From assembly GCF_024499015.1 (NCBI RefSeq), contig NZ_CP098604.1, positions 2,914,001-2,978,000 on the forward strand: a stretch of DNA of 64,000 nt, written 5' to 3'. This DNA is from Xanthomonas hortorum pv. pelargonii (GTDB taxonomy: Bacteria; Pseudomonadota; Gammaproteobacteria; Xanthomonadales; Xanthomonadaceae). Within the stretch, counting starts at the first letter, position 1, and each line of letters opens with the position of its first letter. Below the pieces are notes generated by a model, which ran no database searches, was not told the DNA's origin, and saw only the letters and a list, made by a program, of their open reading frames with translations. A program made the position numbers and the translations under genes. Shown one piece after another: positions 38,118 through 48,083 of this stretch.

Positions 38118-39554
38118 ATGACTGCGACGTCTTCCCTGTTGGGATCCTTGTTTGGCGAGCCTGCGTGCGACGCGTTGTTCGACGACGCCGCGCGTGTGCA
38201 GGCAATGCTGGCGTTCGAATCCGCGCTCGCCCGCGCGCAGGCGCAGTGCGGCGTGATCCCGACCGGGGCCGCGCAGGCCATTGCCAATGCCTGCGACGTG
38301 CAGCACTACGATCTGGCCGCGCTGGCGCAGGCCACTGCACTGGCCGGCAATCCCGCCATTCCATTGGTCAAGGCGCTGACTGCACGCGTGGCCGAACACG
38401 ATGCGCAGGCCGCGCGCTGGGTGCACTGGGGCGCCACCAGTCAGGACGTCATCGATACCGGCACGGTGCTGCAGCTGCGCGCTGCGCTCGACCTATTGCT
38501 ACCGCGTCTGCAACACCTGTGCGCCGATCTGGCCGCACTGGCCAAACGCGAGCGCAATACCGGCCTGCCTGGTCGCACCTTGTTGCAGCAGGCGGTGCCG
38601 GTCACCTTCGGGCTCAAGGTCGCCGGCTGGCTGGATGCGTTGCAGCGCGCGCACCACCGCCTGCAGGCCTTGCAGCGCGATGCCTTGGTACTGCAGTTCG
38701 GTGGTGCGGCCGGCACGTTGGCGTCGCTGCAGGAGCGCGGCCTCGAGGTCGCCGAAGCGCTGGCAAAGACGCTGTCGCTGCCGTTGCCCGCATTGCCGTG
38801 GCACACCGCGCGCGACCGCCTCGTCGAGGTCGGCTGCGCCTTCGGCCTGTTGGCCGGCACCTTGGGCAAGATCGGCGGCGATGTGGTGCTGCTGATGCAA
38901 TCGGAGGTTGGCGAAGTGTTCGAGCCCGCCGCTGCCGGCAAGGGCGGCTCCTCGGCGATGCCGCATAAACGCAATCCGGTCTCCAGCGTCGCCGCGATTG
39001 CGGCCGCCACGCGTGTGCCCGGCCTGGTGGCGACCTTGTTCAGCGCGATGGCGCAGCCGCATGAGCGTGCCGCCGGGCAATGGCACGCCGAATGGGAGAC
39101 CTTGCCGCAGATCGTGTGCCTCACTGCCGGAAGTCTTGCGCAGATGCAGCTGTGCCTGGCCGATCTGGAACTGGACCGCGAGCGCATGCGCGCGCATCTG
39201 GATAGCCATGGCGGTGTGTTGTATGCCGAAGCGGTGGTGTTCGCGCTCGCAGCGCAGCTCGGCAAAGCGCAGGCGCATGCGGTGGTGGAGCAGGCGGTGG
39301 CACGCGCGCAGGCGCAGCAGCGGCATCTGCGCGAGGTGCTCGCCGAGGATGCACTGGTCGGTGCGGTGCTCACGCATGCGCAACTGCAGGCGCTGTTCGA
39401 TGTGGACAGCTGGCGCGGCATGTCCTCGGTCTGGATCGATCGCGTGCTTGCCGCTTCTTCTTCTTCGCTGAAGGTACTTCGATGGCCTATCTGCAGTTGC
39501 CCACGCACCGCCTGCACTATCGGCTGGACGGCACCGAAGGCCGCCCCTGGCTGA
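38118..39554 (+). CDS. pcaB: 3-carboxy-cis,cis-muconate cycloisomerase
   Basis: 478 residues from ATG 38118. Fumarase/ASL superfamily with the signature KGGSSAMPHKRNPV (~274-287). It cyclises 3-carboxymuconate to 4-carboxymuconolactone. The reading frame runs 73 bp into pcaD, so the last ~24 residues (WPICSCPRTACTIGWTAP) are encoded by pcaD sequence in another frame; they look unlike the enzyme family. Confidence 0.93.
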   Translation: MTATSSLLGSLFGEPACDALFDDAARVQAMLAFESALARAQAQCGVIPTGAAQAIANACDVQHYDLAALAQATALAGNPAIPLVKALTARVAEHDAQAARWVHWGATSQDVIDTGTVLQLRAALDLLLPRLQHLCADLAALAKRERNTGLPGRTLLQQAVPVTFGLKVAGWLDALQRAHHRLQALQRDALVLQFGGAAGTLASLQERGLEVAEALAKTLSLPLPALPWHTARDRLVEVGCAFGLLAGTLGKIGGDVVLLMQSEVGEVFEPAAAGKGGSSAMPHKRNPVSSVAAIAAATRVPGLVATLFSAMAQPHERAAGQWHAEWETLPQIVCLTAGSLAQMQLCLADLELDRERMRAHLDSHGGVLYAEAVVFALAAQLGKAQAHAVVEQAVARAQAQQRHLREVLAEDALVGAVLTHAQLQALFDVDSWRGMSSVWIDRVLAASSSSLKVLRWPICSCPRTACTIGWTAPKAAPG

Positions 39555-40264
39555 CCTTCTGCAACTCGCTCGGCACCGACCTGCAGATGTGGGACACGCA
39601 GATCGCCGCCTTTGCGCCGCACTACCGCATCCTGCGCTACGACCGCCGCGGCCATGGTGATTCTGAGACGCCGCCCGGCCCGTACAGTGTCGCCGACCTG
39701 GGCCAGGACGTGCTGGCGCTGTGGGATGCGTTGCAGATCGATCAGAGCGACTTCTGCGGCGTGTCGATCGGCGGCCTCACCGGGCAGTGGCTGGGCCTGC
39801 ACGCACCGCAACGGCTGCGGCGGCTGGCGGTGTGCGCCACTGCGCAGAAGATCGGTAGCAGCGAGACCTGGAACGCGCGCATCGCACAGGTGCGCAGCGA
39901 AGGCCTGGCCGTGCTGGTCGATGCCACCTTGCAGCGCTGGTTCACGCCGCCGTTTGCCATCAGCCACGCGCAACGGCTGGAGATGATCGTGGCCGCGTTC
40001 GTGTCGACCTCGCCGGACGGCTATATCGCCTGCTGCCAGGCCGTGGCCGATGCCGATTTCCGTGGCGCGCTCGACACGCTGGCGCTGCCATTGCTCGCAG
40101 TCGCTGGCGAAGATGACCCGGTCTGCTCGCCCAACGATCTGCGCGAGATCGCCTCTGCCGCTCCGCACGGCCATTACGCGCAGGTGCCCGGCCGGCATAT
40201 CTGCAATCTGGAATCGCCGGCCGCGTTCAACGACACCGTATTGCGCTTTCTTCAGGCCGACTAA
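39482..40264 (+). CDS. pcaD: 3-oxoadipate enol-lactonase
   Basis: 260 residues. Alpha/beta hydrolase with nucleophile S95 in FCGVSIGG, Asp near GEDDPVC and His in PGRHICNLE. Hydrolyses 3-oxoadipate enol-lactone. Its ATG lies inside the 3' end of pcaB. Confidence 0.94.
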   Translation: MAYLQLPTHRLHYRLDGTEGRPWLTFCNSLGTDLQMWDTQIAAFAPHYRILRYDRRGHGDSETPPGPYSVADLGQDVLALWDALQIDQSDFCGVSIGGLTGQWLGLHAPQRLRRLAVCATAQKIGSSETWNARIAQVRSEGLAVLVDATLQRWFTPPFAISHAQRLEMIVAAFVSTSPDGYIACCQAVADADFRGALDTLALPLLAVAGEDDPVCSPNDLREIASAAPHGHYAQVPGRHICNLESPAAFNDTVLRFLQAD

Positions 40265-40328
40265 AGCAGCTGCCAGCACGCCAGCGCTGCACGGCCGCTC
40301 CAACCATTCCCTAAGCAAGAGAGATCCG

Positions 40329-40715
40329 ATGCACGAAGACGAGCGTTACCAGGCCGGCCTGCACGAGCGCCGGCGCGTTCTTGGCGATGCGCATGTCGAC
40401 CGCTCGCTGGCCGCACGCACCGAGTTCACCGAAGAGTTTCAGGAACTGATCACCCGCTACGCCTGGGGCAGCATCTGGACCCGCGACGGCCTGCCCGCGC
40501 ATACCCGCTCGCTGCTGACGCTGGCGATGATGGTGGCGCTGGGCCATGACGAAGAGTTCAAGCTGCACGTGCGCGCCGCGCGCAACAACGGCGTCACGCC
40601 CGATCAGATCAAGGAGGTGTTGTTGCAGGCGGCGGTCTATTGCGGCGTGCCGGCGGCCAATCACGCATTCGCACTGGCCAAACCGATTCTCGAAGAACAG
40701 GCCGCCGAAGGCTGA
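40329..40715 (+). CDS. pcaC: 4-carboxymuconolactone decarboxylase
   Basis: 128 residues (GAGAG upstream). CMD family core RDGLPAHTRSLLTLAMMVALG and VLLQAAVYCGVPAAN. It converts 4-carboxymuconolactone to the enol-lactone used by PcaD. Here it is separate, not fused to PcaD as in some bacteria. Last pca enzyme gene of the operon. Confidence 0.95.
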   Translation: MHEDERYQAGLHERRRVLGDAHVDRSLAARTEFTEEFQELITRYAWGSIWTRDGLPAHTRSLLTLAMMVALGHDEEFKLHVRAARNNGVTPDQIKEVLLQAAVYCGVPAANHAFALAKPILEEQAAEG

Positions 40716-40972
40716 GCCGCTAGCATCGCGTCAGACACTCTGACGAGCGACAAAGCGACCGAGCGAAGCCGAACCGGAAGATGCTGCGCATGCCGGCAGC
40801 GCAACCACGTGTGTCGTGCTCGAGGCGCGAGCAGCAAGAGCGGCCAAAAAACGATTACGTAGCCGCCAGGTGGGCACGTCGGTGCCCGGAATCGGCATGT
40901 GCCACTCGTACACCGCCAAGCATCGCAGGCAAGATGGCCGCTGTCGGACATCACGTCCCAGGGAGATGACTC

Positions 40973-41899
40973 ATGACCTTGCGCTTCGCCTGCCTGCTGA
41001 TGCTGCTGATCGCCACCTGTGCGCTGCAGGCACAGCCGCATCCCGGACCGGGCACGCAGCTGTCGCAGGTTCGCGCCGACGATGGCCAGACGCTGGCGGT
41101 GTGGTCGCGCGTACCGGCACAGCCGCGTGGCACGATCCTGCTGGTGCATGGGCGTACCTGGAGTGCGCTGCCCAATTTCGACCTGCAGGTTCCCGGCGAA
41201 GCGCGCGATTCGCGCTCGGTGCTCGCGGCCTTGGCGCAGGCCGGGTACGCCGCCTACGCGGTGGACCTGCGCGGCTATGGCGGCAGTGCGCGCGATGGCA
41301 GCGGCTGGAACACACCGGCGCGCGCGGTGGCCGACGTCGCCGAGGTGCTGGCCTGGATCGCCCGCAAGCACGCGCACTTGCCGCCGCCGGCGCTGCTCGG
41401 TTATTCCAACGGCGCGCGGGTGGCGCTGCTGATCGGCCAGCAACACCCGCAGGCGCTGTCTGCGCTGGTGCTGTACGGTTTTCCGGACGATGTCGATGCG
41501 GCTCCCGATGCCACACCAACGCCAGCCCAGCCATTGCGCGCACGCACCACGGTCGAAGCAGCCGGCGAGGATTTCATCACCGCCAATGCCGCGCCCTCCG
41601 GCGTGCGTGCGGCCTACGCTGCGCAGGCGGTGTCGGCCGACCCGGTGCGCACCGACTGGCGCGCGATGGAGCAGTTCGCCTTCCAGCCCGAGCAGGTGGC
41701 AACGCTGCCGGTGCTGCTGCTGCGGGGCGTCGACGATCCCATCGCGACCCAGCCGGACAACGCCCACCTGTACGCACGCCTGCGCAGCGAAGATCGCAGT
41801 TGGGTCACGCTGCCGCACGCCGACCATGTGGCGCATGTCGAAGACACGCATGCCGCCTGGGTGGATGCGGTGGTCGGCTTTCTGCGCCGGCCGCGCTGA
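40973..41899 (+). CDS. secreted alpha/beta hydrolase
   Basis: 308 residues (GGGAG upstream). A signal peptide (LLMLLIATCALQAQ) is followed by an alpha/beta hydrolase fold: VDLRGYGGS, nucleophile S145 in GYSNGA, acid near GVDDPIATQ and His in PHADHVAHV. Directly downstream of the pca genes on the same strand, with a 257-bp gap. It might release phenolic acids from plant esters, but the sequence does not show a substrate. Confidence 0.8.
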   Translation: MTLRFACLLMLLIATCALQAQPHPGPGTQLSQVRADDGQTLAVWSRVPAQPRGTILLVHGRTWSALPNFDLQVPGEARDSRSVLAALAQAGYAAYAVDLRGYGGSARDGSGWNTPARAVADVAEVLAWIARKHAHLPPPALLGYSNGARVALLIGQQHPQALSALVLYGFPDDVDAAPDATPTPAQPLRARTTVEAAGEDFITANAAPSGVRAAYAAQAVSADPVRTDWRAMEQFAFQPEQVATLPVLLLRGVDDPIATQPDNAHLYARLRSEDRSWVTLPHADHVAHVEDTHAAWVDAVVGFLRRPR

Positions 41900-41915
41900 G
41901 CGTGTTCGACAAGCC

Positions 41916-42776
41916 CTAACTCAACAACGCCCCCAGCCGCTGCGCCGCCTGCTTCAGCGGTTCCAGCAGCTGCGTCTGCATCGTCTGCAGGCTCACGCGC
42001 CCGGCCTGGGCACCGATGTTGAGCGCGGCGATCACCTCGCCGCGCAGGTTGCGCACCGGCACCGCGATCGAGCGCAGGCCGATTTCCAGTTCCTGATCGG
42101 TCAGGCACATGCCTTCGCGGCGCGTACGTGCCAGCAGCTCCAGCAGCGCCGATGCCTGGGTCACCGTGCGGTCGGTGCGCGGGCGCAGCGTGGTGCGCTC
42201 CAGATACGCCTGCAAGGTGTCGCCGGGCAGGGCGGCCAGCAGCACCCGGCCCATCGAGGTGCAGTAGGCCGGCAGGCGCGTGCCCGGGCGCAGCCCGATC
42301 GACATGATGCGCACCGTCTCGGCGCGCGCCACGTACAACAGGTCGTCGCCGTCCAGCACGCCTAGCGAGCAGGATTCGTGCAGCTGGTCACGCAAGCCAT
42401 CCAGCACCGGCTGCGCTGCCGCGGTCATTGATGAAGAGGCCGCATACGCACCGCCGATCCCGAGCACCCGCGGCAGCAGTACATAGCCGCGGCCCTGTTC
42501 GCCGACATAGCCCAGCTTGGCCAAGGTGTGCAGCACCCGCCGCACCGCCGCGCGCGAGATGCCGGTTTCCAGGCTGATCTGCGACATCGTCACCTCGCGC
42601 GCGTGCTGTGCGAACACGCTGAGTACCACCAGCCCGCGTCCCAGCGAGGTCATGAAGTCCGGGTCGCCCTGGGCGGCGGCGATCTGCTGCATCAACTCAT
42701 GCGGCAGGCCGCGTTCGCTACCGACTGCGGGCACGGCGGTGGGGCGTTTACGTCGGCTGGCGGCGGGCTCGGGCAT
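41916..42776 (-). CDS. pcaR: IclR-family regulator, PcaR/PcaU-like
   Basis: 286 residues from ATG 42776 (the frame is open 27 codons further). N-terminal winged helix (EVTMSQISLETGISRAAVRRVL) and IclR effector domain (LRPGTRLPAYCTSMGRVLLAALP, MCLTDQELEIGLRSIAVPVR). It matches the PcaR/PcaU/PobR branch that activates beta-ketoadipate genes with 3-oxoadipate or protocatechuate. It faces the pca operon from downstream. The GTTCGATAATCG-type site before pcaI fits this regulator. Confidence 0.9.
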   Translation of the reverse strand: MPEPAASRRKRPTAVPAVGSERGLPHELMQQIAAAQGDPDFMTSLGRGLVVLSVFAQHAREVTMSQISLETGISRAAVRRVLHTLAKLGYVGEQGRGYVLLPRVLGIGGAYAASSSMTAAAQPVLDGLRDQLHESCSLGVLDGDDLLYVARAETVRIMSIGLRPGTRLPAYCTSMGRVLLAALPGDTLQAYLERTTLRPRTDRTVTQASALLELLARTRREGMCLTDQELEIGLRSIAVPVRNLRGEVIAALNIGAQAGRVSLQTMQTQLLEPLKQAAQRLGALLS

Positions 42777-42923
42777 TGGGTCGCAGGTTGGACAGGTTCC
42801 CGCATGGTAAGCGCTCAGGCAGATGCATGCCCCCGGTCGCAGCTTGTGCCTGGACATGTAATCGCTTCACCCTGCTTGCCGCATAATCGCTGCTGATTTG
42901 TTCCGGATCGGTCCTCTTAGTCC

Positions 42924-43784
42924 ATGAAAACCCCCAAGGGCCTGCAACCGCTGATCGACGACGGCATCATCGACGAAGTGTTGCGACCACTGAAGAGCGG
43001 CAAGGAAGCATCCGTCTATGTGGTCAGCACAGGCGCAGACATCCTGTGCGCGAAGGTCTACAAAGACATGGCGCAGCGCAGCTTCCAGGCGCGCGTGCAA
43101 TATCAGGAAGGCCGCAAGGTGCGCGGCAGCCGCCAGGCACGCGCGATGGGCAAGGCCACCAAATTCGGTCGCCGCGAAGCCGAGACCGCGTGGAAGAATA
43201 CCGAAGCCGAGGTGCTCTACCAGCTGATGGATGCCAGCGTGCATGTGCCCAAGCCGCGCGGCTATTTCCACGGCGTGCTGCTGATGGATCTGGTCACCGA
43301 CGAAGCCGGCCACAGCGCTCCGCGGCTGGGCGAAGTGGAGCTGGAACCGGAGCAGGCGCGCGTGTTCCACACCAGCCTGATCGGCGATGTGGTCAAGATG
43401 CTGTCGCTGGGCCTGGTGCACGGCGATCTGTCCGAATACAACGTGCTGGTCTCGCCCGAGGGCCCGGTGTTGATCGACTTTCCTCAGGTGGTCAGCGCCG
43501 CCGGCAACAATGCCGCGCGCGACATGCTGCTGCGCGACGTGCACAACCTGCGCGATTGCCTCGGCCGTTTTGCGCCGGAGTTGCTGGAAACCTACTACGG
43601 CGAAGAGATGTGGGCGCTGTTCGAAAAGGGCGAGCTGCGCCCGGACAGCGTGCTGACCGGACGCTTCAAGTTCGACACCCACCGCGCCGACGTGCGCGCC
43701 ATCCGCGCCTCGATCGAAGACGCACGCCAGGAAAACCTCATCCGTCAGCAAGGCCGCGAGGCCGCTGCGGAAGACGAAGATTAG
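42924..43784 (+). CDS. RIO1-family atypical serine kinase
   Basis: 286 residues. RIO kinase domain with the nucleotide lysine in LCAKVYKD, the catalytic loop VHGDLSEYNVLV and metal-binding LIDFPQ. Bacterial RIO1 proteins are widespread in proteobacteria; their role is poorly known, ribosome-related by analogy with archaeal and eukaryotic ones. Divergent from pcaR, standing alone. Confidence 0.9.
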   Translation: MKTPKGLQPLIDDGIIDEVLRPLKSGKEASVYVVSTGADILCAKVYKDMAQRSFQARVQYQEGRKVRGSRQARAMGKATKFGRREAETAWKNTEAEVLYQLMDASVHVPKPRGYFHGVLLMDLVTDEAGHSAPRLGEVELEPEQARVFHTSLIGDVVKMLSLGLVHGDLSEYNVLVSPEGPVLIDFPQVVSAAGNNAARDMLLRDVHNLRDCLGRFAPELLETYYGEEMWALFEKGELRPDSVLTGRFKFDTHRADVRAIRASIEDARQENLIRQQGREAAAEDED

Positions 43785-44127
43785 CCAGCGGCTGTCGCGC
43801 CCTATGCGGCGCGACACTGGCAACGTCGCACACGGCGCGCTGCCAGCGTGCACTGGTCATTGGCAACGTGTCGGTGCGCGCTGAGCGCGCCGATGCCAGC
43901 GCGTGCAGACGCGATGCGGCGCAGCAAAAAAACCAACTGACGCTGATTGCGTGACTGTCGCACAAGCCCGCCGGGTACCGCCCTTGCCGCCGCATGCAAG
44001 GCCAGTCAAGGGGTTTGCAGCGCTGCGGCGTGCATCAGGCAATGCCATTGAAATTATTTATGCAATTTAATGGTGATTGATCATAAGTATCTGGCAGGCT
44101 CGCTCCTCGTCTCCTGGAGGGTCTGTC
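43785..44127. other. intergenic region
   Basis: About 340 bp. No convincing gene; the part next to the hydrolase start is AT-rich (AATTTAATGG, TTGATCATAAG) and probably promoter. CTGGAGG precedes the downstream ATG. Confidence 0.5.
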
Positions 44128-44871
44128 ATGTCGTTTGATCCCGATGTCGTGCGCCTGTTTGCCCAGCTTCAACAATCCGGTCAACCGGCCATGGACACCC
44201 TGCCGATCGAAGGTGCGCGCGCGATGATGCGCGCGCTCGGCGCGCAGCTCGGCTTCCCGCGCGTGGAGATGGCGCAGGTACGCGATCTGCATGCCGACAC
44301 CGCTGCCGGCCCGGTGCCGTTGCGGTTGTATCGACCATCCGATCTTGCCCCTGGCCCCGCCCCGACCTGCCTGTTCGTGCACGGCGGCGGCGGTGTGGTG
44401 GGCGATCTGGACTCCCATGACGACGTCTGCCGGCAACTGGCTGCATGTGCCGGCTGTCAGCTGCTGGCTGTCGACTATCGTCTGGCGCCGGAACACCCCG
44501 CACCGGCCGGCGTGGAAGACGTGATTGCTACCCTGCAGTGGCTGGTGGCCCAGCCCCATGTGGTTGGTGCCGACCCCGCCATTGCACAGGACTGGCGCGT
44601 CTCGCCAATGCTGGTGCCCGATGTGGCCGGCGTTGCGCCCGCACTGGTCGTGGTGGGCGATCGCGACATGCTCTGCGACGAAGGACGCGCCTATGCCGAG
44701 CGTCTGCGCGGCGCCGGGGTGGAAGTCACCTTGCACAGCTTTCCCGGCATGATCCACGGTTTCATCAACATGGGCGGCGTACTGCGCGCCGCCGATGAGA
44801 CATTGGCGCTGGCGGCACTGGTGCTGCGCCAGCGTTTGCTGCCCGCCATTGGGCGGTGGGCGAGTGACTAG
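44128..44871 (+). pseudogene. HSL-type esterase/lipase lacking the catalytic serine region
   Basis: 247 residues in one open frame. The oxyanion motif HGGGG (85-89), DYRLAPEHPAPA, D180 in VGDRDML and H210 in PGMIHGF are as in the hormone-sensitive-lipase family. Between GADPA (~151) and DWRVSP (~155) the family normally has 60-80 more residues containing the nucleophile GDSAGG; here they are absent. The deletion keeps the frame. The protein should be catalytically dead, unless it has a new role. Family members are usually ~310 residues. Confidence 0.8.
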
Positions 44872-45578
44872 AAGTTGAAGCGGAAGGTCGTCATCAGTAC
44901 GTGGTTTTCGCGGTCCACTGCAGGCGTATTGACGAACTGATTCAGATACCCGACATCGACATTGGAGATGGCGTTGAACTTCCAGTTGATACCGACGAAT
45001 ACGCGGTTCTGGTCGAGACCGCGTCGCGCGCCCCACTCGGTCTGATCGAGATTGACGAACAGTTCGTTGAACGCCACCCACGACAATTGCGGCGACAACG
45101 CGCTGGGGCGCACGGCCCGGATCATCTGGCGTACCCGGTAACCTTCATCGCTGAAACCTTCGCGGTGGCGTTGCTCCAGACGCGTGCGGCTGGTAATGGT
45201 GATATTGGCAATCGGATCGAACTGATATTGAAACTGCCCCCACCAGCGATTTTCGCGGTTGGAGGATTGCCCGGCCGGATGGCTGATAATGGTGTCGTAG
45301 CCCATCCAGACACTGGCTTTGGGATTGAGCCGGTAAAACACGGCGGGGCGCAGAATCAGTTGGTCGAACTGCTCGCCTTCCTCGCGCCAGCGCGGATGGA
45401 TATCCATGCTCCAGTACAGATTTTCGACCGGCAACTTGCCCTGGGCATACACACTTAACCAGTAACGGCCATCTTCTTCGGTAGTGGCCATCGCCGGCGC
45501 GATGTTCGCCAGCATCAGCACTAAAAGCGGACAGGCACTGCGCACAGTTGCCTTCAACATCGCACTCGATCTGTTCAT
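44868..45578 (-). CDS. DUF2490 family outer-membrane-type protein
   Basis: 236 residues. A signal peptide (CPLLVLMLANIAPAMA) is followed by a beta-rich sequence ending in Phe (MTTFRFNF), as in outer-membrane barrels; motifs WWGQFQYQFDP and GRYWLSVYAQGKLP fit DUF2490. Its stop overlaps the stop of the convergent hydrolase gene (shared CTAG). Function unknown. Confidence 0.82.
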   Translation of the reverse strand: MNRSSAMLKATVRSACPLLVLMLANIAPAMATTEEDGRYWLSVYAQGKLPVENLYWSMDIHPRWREEGEQFDQLILRPAVFYRLNPKASVWMGYDTIISHPAGQSSNRENRWWGQFQYQFDPIANITITSRTRLEQRHREGFSDEGYRVRQMIRAVRPSALSPQLSWVAFNELFVNLDQTEWGARRGLDQNRVFVGINWKFNAISNVDVGYLNQFVNTPAVDRENHVLMTTFRFNF

Positions 45579-46020
45579 GGATTAGAAAGTCGTCATAGTT
45601 GATCGAGCATAGCAACTTCCCCCGTGTCGCTAGAGTCCGCCGGACGAGCGGCAAGCCTGCGCGTACCGGTGGCTTCGCACGTGGCGACATGGCATCGCAT
45701 GCTGACATCTGTTGGCAACGTTTCGCGCGTTTGTCCACTGAGGGTGCTTGCACGCGTACCGGCGTGGGACACGCCGCAAGTACGTCCCTGTAGGCGCTTA
45801 TGCGGCATCCCTGCCGCATAAGGTCCCACGCCGGCACGCGCGCAAGCACCACCGACTGTTCTCGGTGGCTGTGGGAGAGACGGCTGGTTGATTGATCTAG
45901 CTGTACGCGAGACCTTCGCTGGCGACCGAGTGGCAGCGCGATGGATGACCGACGTCATCGCGGAATCCGTCGGACGACGTGCTTGCCGAGCAGCGACGTA
46001 ATCGACTAACCACAAGCCCC
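45579..46020. other. intergenic region with a long palindromic repeat
   Basis: About 440 bp between the DUF2490 gene start and the mnmG stop; it contains repeat copy 3 and no convincing gene. Confidence 0.6.
45743..45850 (+). repeat. long palindromic repeat, copy 3
   Basis: Outer arms GGTGCTTGCACGCGTACCGG / CGGCACGCGCGCAAGCACC and GCGTGGGAC / GTCCCACGC; core ACGCCGCAAGTACGTCC and inner hairpin CTTATGCGGCA-tccc-TGCCGCATAAG. Same architecture and core as the copies at 21553 and 21791. Confidence 0.85.
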
Positions 46021-47925
46021 TCACGCCACCTGGCTGCGCCGCGCGCGTTCCAGATGCACCAGCAGCAGCGAGATCGCCGCCGGCGTCATGCCGGCAATAC
46101 GCTGGGCCTGGCCGATACTTTGCGGGCGCACGCGTTCGAGTTTCTGTTGCACTTCGATCGACAGGCCACGCACGCCGGCATAATCGAACCCTTCTGGAAT
46201 CGGCGTGGTTTCGTGGCGTTGCTGACGCGCGATGTCGTCGCGTTGGCGGTCCAGATAACCGGCGTATTTGACACTGATCTCGACCTGCTCAGCCACCTGC
46301 GCATCCTCCACGCCCGGCCCCAGCGTCGGCACGCGCATCAGCGCGGCGTAGTTGAGTTCGGGGCGCTTGATCAGATCCAGTACGTTGGTCTCGCGGCTCA
46401 CCGCCACGCCCAGGGTCTGGGCCACTTCGCGGCCCAGCGCATTGCCCGGGGTTGCCCACAGTGCCTGCAGGCGCGCGCTTTCGCGCTGCACCGCCTTCTG
46501 CTTGGCCGAAAACCGCGCCCAGCGCGCATCGTCGACCAGGCCCATCGCACGGCCCACACCGGTCAGGCGCGCGTCGGCATTGTCTTCGCGCAGCTGCAGC
46601 CGGTATTCGGCGCGGCTGGTGAACATGCGATACGGCTCGGTGGTGCCGTGGGTAATCAGATCGTCCACCAGCACGCCCAGGTACGCCTCATCGCGACGCG
46701 GCGACCACGCCGGCAAGGCCTGCACATGGCGCGCGGCATTGAGGCCGGCCAGCAACCCTTGCGCGGCGGCCTCTTCGTAACCGGTGGTGCCATTGATCTG
46801 CCCGGCGAAGAACAGCCCGCCCACCGCCTTGGTTTCCAGCGAGGCCTTGAGCCCGCGCGGGTCGAAGAAGTCGTACTCGATCGCATAGCCGGGGCGGGTG
46901 ATATGCGCCTGCGCAAACCCATGGATCGAGCGCACCAGCGCCAGCTGCACATCGAACGGCAGCGAGGTGGAGATGCCGTTGGGATAGATCTCGGTGACCT
47001 CCAGGCCTTCGGGCTCGACGAAGATCTGGTGGCTGGTCTTCTCGGCGAAGCGCACTACCTTGTCTTCGATCGACGGGCAGTAACGCGGGCCGATGCCTTC
47101 GATCTGTCCCGAATACAGCGGCGAGCGATGCAGCGCGCTGCGGATGATGTCGTGGGTCTGTTCGGTGGTGTGAGTGATCCAGCAGCTGACCTGGCGCGGG
47201 TGATCGCTGCGCTGGCCCATGAACGACATCACCGGCAACGGATCGTCGCCCGGCTGTTCGGCCATCACGCTGTAGTCGAGCGTGCGCCCGTCGATACGTG
47301 GCGGGGTGCCGGTCTTGAGCCGGTCGATCGCAAACGGCCGTTCGCGCAGGCGCGCGGCCAGCGTGGTGGCCGGCGGGTCGCCCATGCGCCCGGCCGCGTA
47401 CTGGGTCTCGCCAACATGGATCTTGCCGGCCAGGAAGGTACCGGCCGTGAGCACCACTGCGGGTGCTTCGAAACGCAGCCCGGTCTGGGTGATGACTCCG
47501 CGCACGCTGTCGCCCTCGCTAGCGCCGTTGTGGATGAGTAGATCGTCCACTGCTGCCTGGAACACGGTCAGGTTGGGCTGCGCCTCGACGATGCAGCGGA
47601 TCGCGTTGCGGTAGAGGGTGCGGTCAGCCTGGCAGCGGGTGGCGCGTACCGCTGGCCCCTTGGAGGCATTGAGCGTGCGCCACTGGATGCCGGCCAAGTC
47701 TGCCGCGCGTGCCATTGCCCCGCCCAGCGCGTCGATCTCCTTGACCAGATGGCCCTTGCCGATCCCGCCGATGGCCGGGTTGCAGCTCATCGCGCCCACC
47801 GTCTCGATGTTGTGGGTCAGCAGCAAGGTGCGGGCGCCGGCGCGCGCGGAGGCCAGCGCGGCCTCGGTGCCGGCATGGCCGCCGCCGATCACGATGACGT
47901 CGTAGCGATAAAAGGAATCGGACAT
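46021..47925 (-). CDS. mnmG: tRNA uridine 5-carboxymethylaminomethyl modification enzyme
   Basis: 634 residues. FAD motif [21 protein letters not shown] at the N-terminus, conserved [23 protein letters not shown] and [11 protein letters not shown] blocks, and the C-terminal MnmE-interacting helical domain. With MnmE it modifies U34 of several tRNAs. Single gene; a perfect Clp-type site lies ~90 bp upstream. Confidence 0.97.
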   Translation of the reverse strand: MSDSFYRYDVIVIGGGHAGTEAALASARAGARTLLLTHNIETVGAMSCNPAIGGIGKGHLVKEIDALGGAMARAADLAGIQWRTLNASKGPAVRATRCQADRTLYRNAIRCIVEAQPNLTVFQAAVDDLLIHNGASEGDSVRGVITQTGLRFEAPAVVLTAGTFLAGKIHVGETQYAAGRMGDPPATTLAARLRERPFAIDRLKTGTPPRIDGRTLDYSVMAEQPGDDPLPVMSFMGQRSDHPRQVSCWITHTTEQTHDIIRSALHRSPLYSGQIEGIGPRYCPSIEDKVVRFAEKTSHQIFVEPEGLEVTEIYPNGISTSLPFDVQLALVRSIHGFAQAHITRPGYAIEYDFFDPRGLKASLETKAVGGLFFAGQINGTTGYEEAAAQGLLAGLNAARHVQALPAWSPRRDEAYLGVLVDDLITHGTTEPYRMFTSRAEYRLQLREDNADARLTGVGRAMGLVDDARWARFSAKQKAVQRESARLQALWATPGNALGREVAQTLGVAVSRETNVLDLIKRPELNYAALMRVPTLGPGVEDAQVAEQVEISVKYAGYLDRQRDDIARQQRHETTPIPEGFDYAGVRGLSIEVQQKLERVRPQSIGQAQRIAGMTPAAISLLLVHLERARRSQVA

Positions 47926-48010
47926 GGGCGTGGACTAGGAAGCGGAAGGAAGACAAGCGGCCGCGGAATTATCGGCTGAAGGGCGATTGAGGTCACTCAA
48001 TCGATAAAAA

Positions 48011-48026
48011 TGTGATTTAAATCACA
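48011..48026. promoter_or_regulatory. perfect Clp/CRP-type binding site
   Basis: TGTGA-TTTAAA-TCACA is the exact CRP consensus with 6-bp spacer, inside a 24-bp perfect palindrome (48007-48030). The Xanthomonas CRP homologue Clp uses this consensus. It could serve mnmG on one side or the candidate small RNA on the other. Confidence 0.85.
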
Positions 48027-48083
48027 TTTTAGAACAGTGGCACTCAAGTTGGCATGTTCCGTGCGGATATCCCTAATGCACCC

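Noticed and set aside
38441..40318. 625-codon minus-strand frame opposite pcaB and pcaD
   Set aside because: Low-complexity Arg/Ser/Ala-rich translation; clear pca genes on the plus strand.
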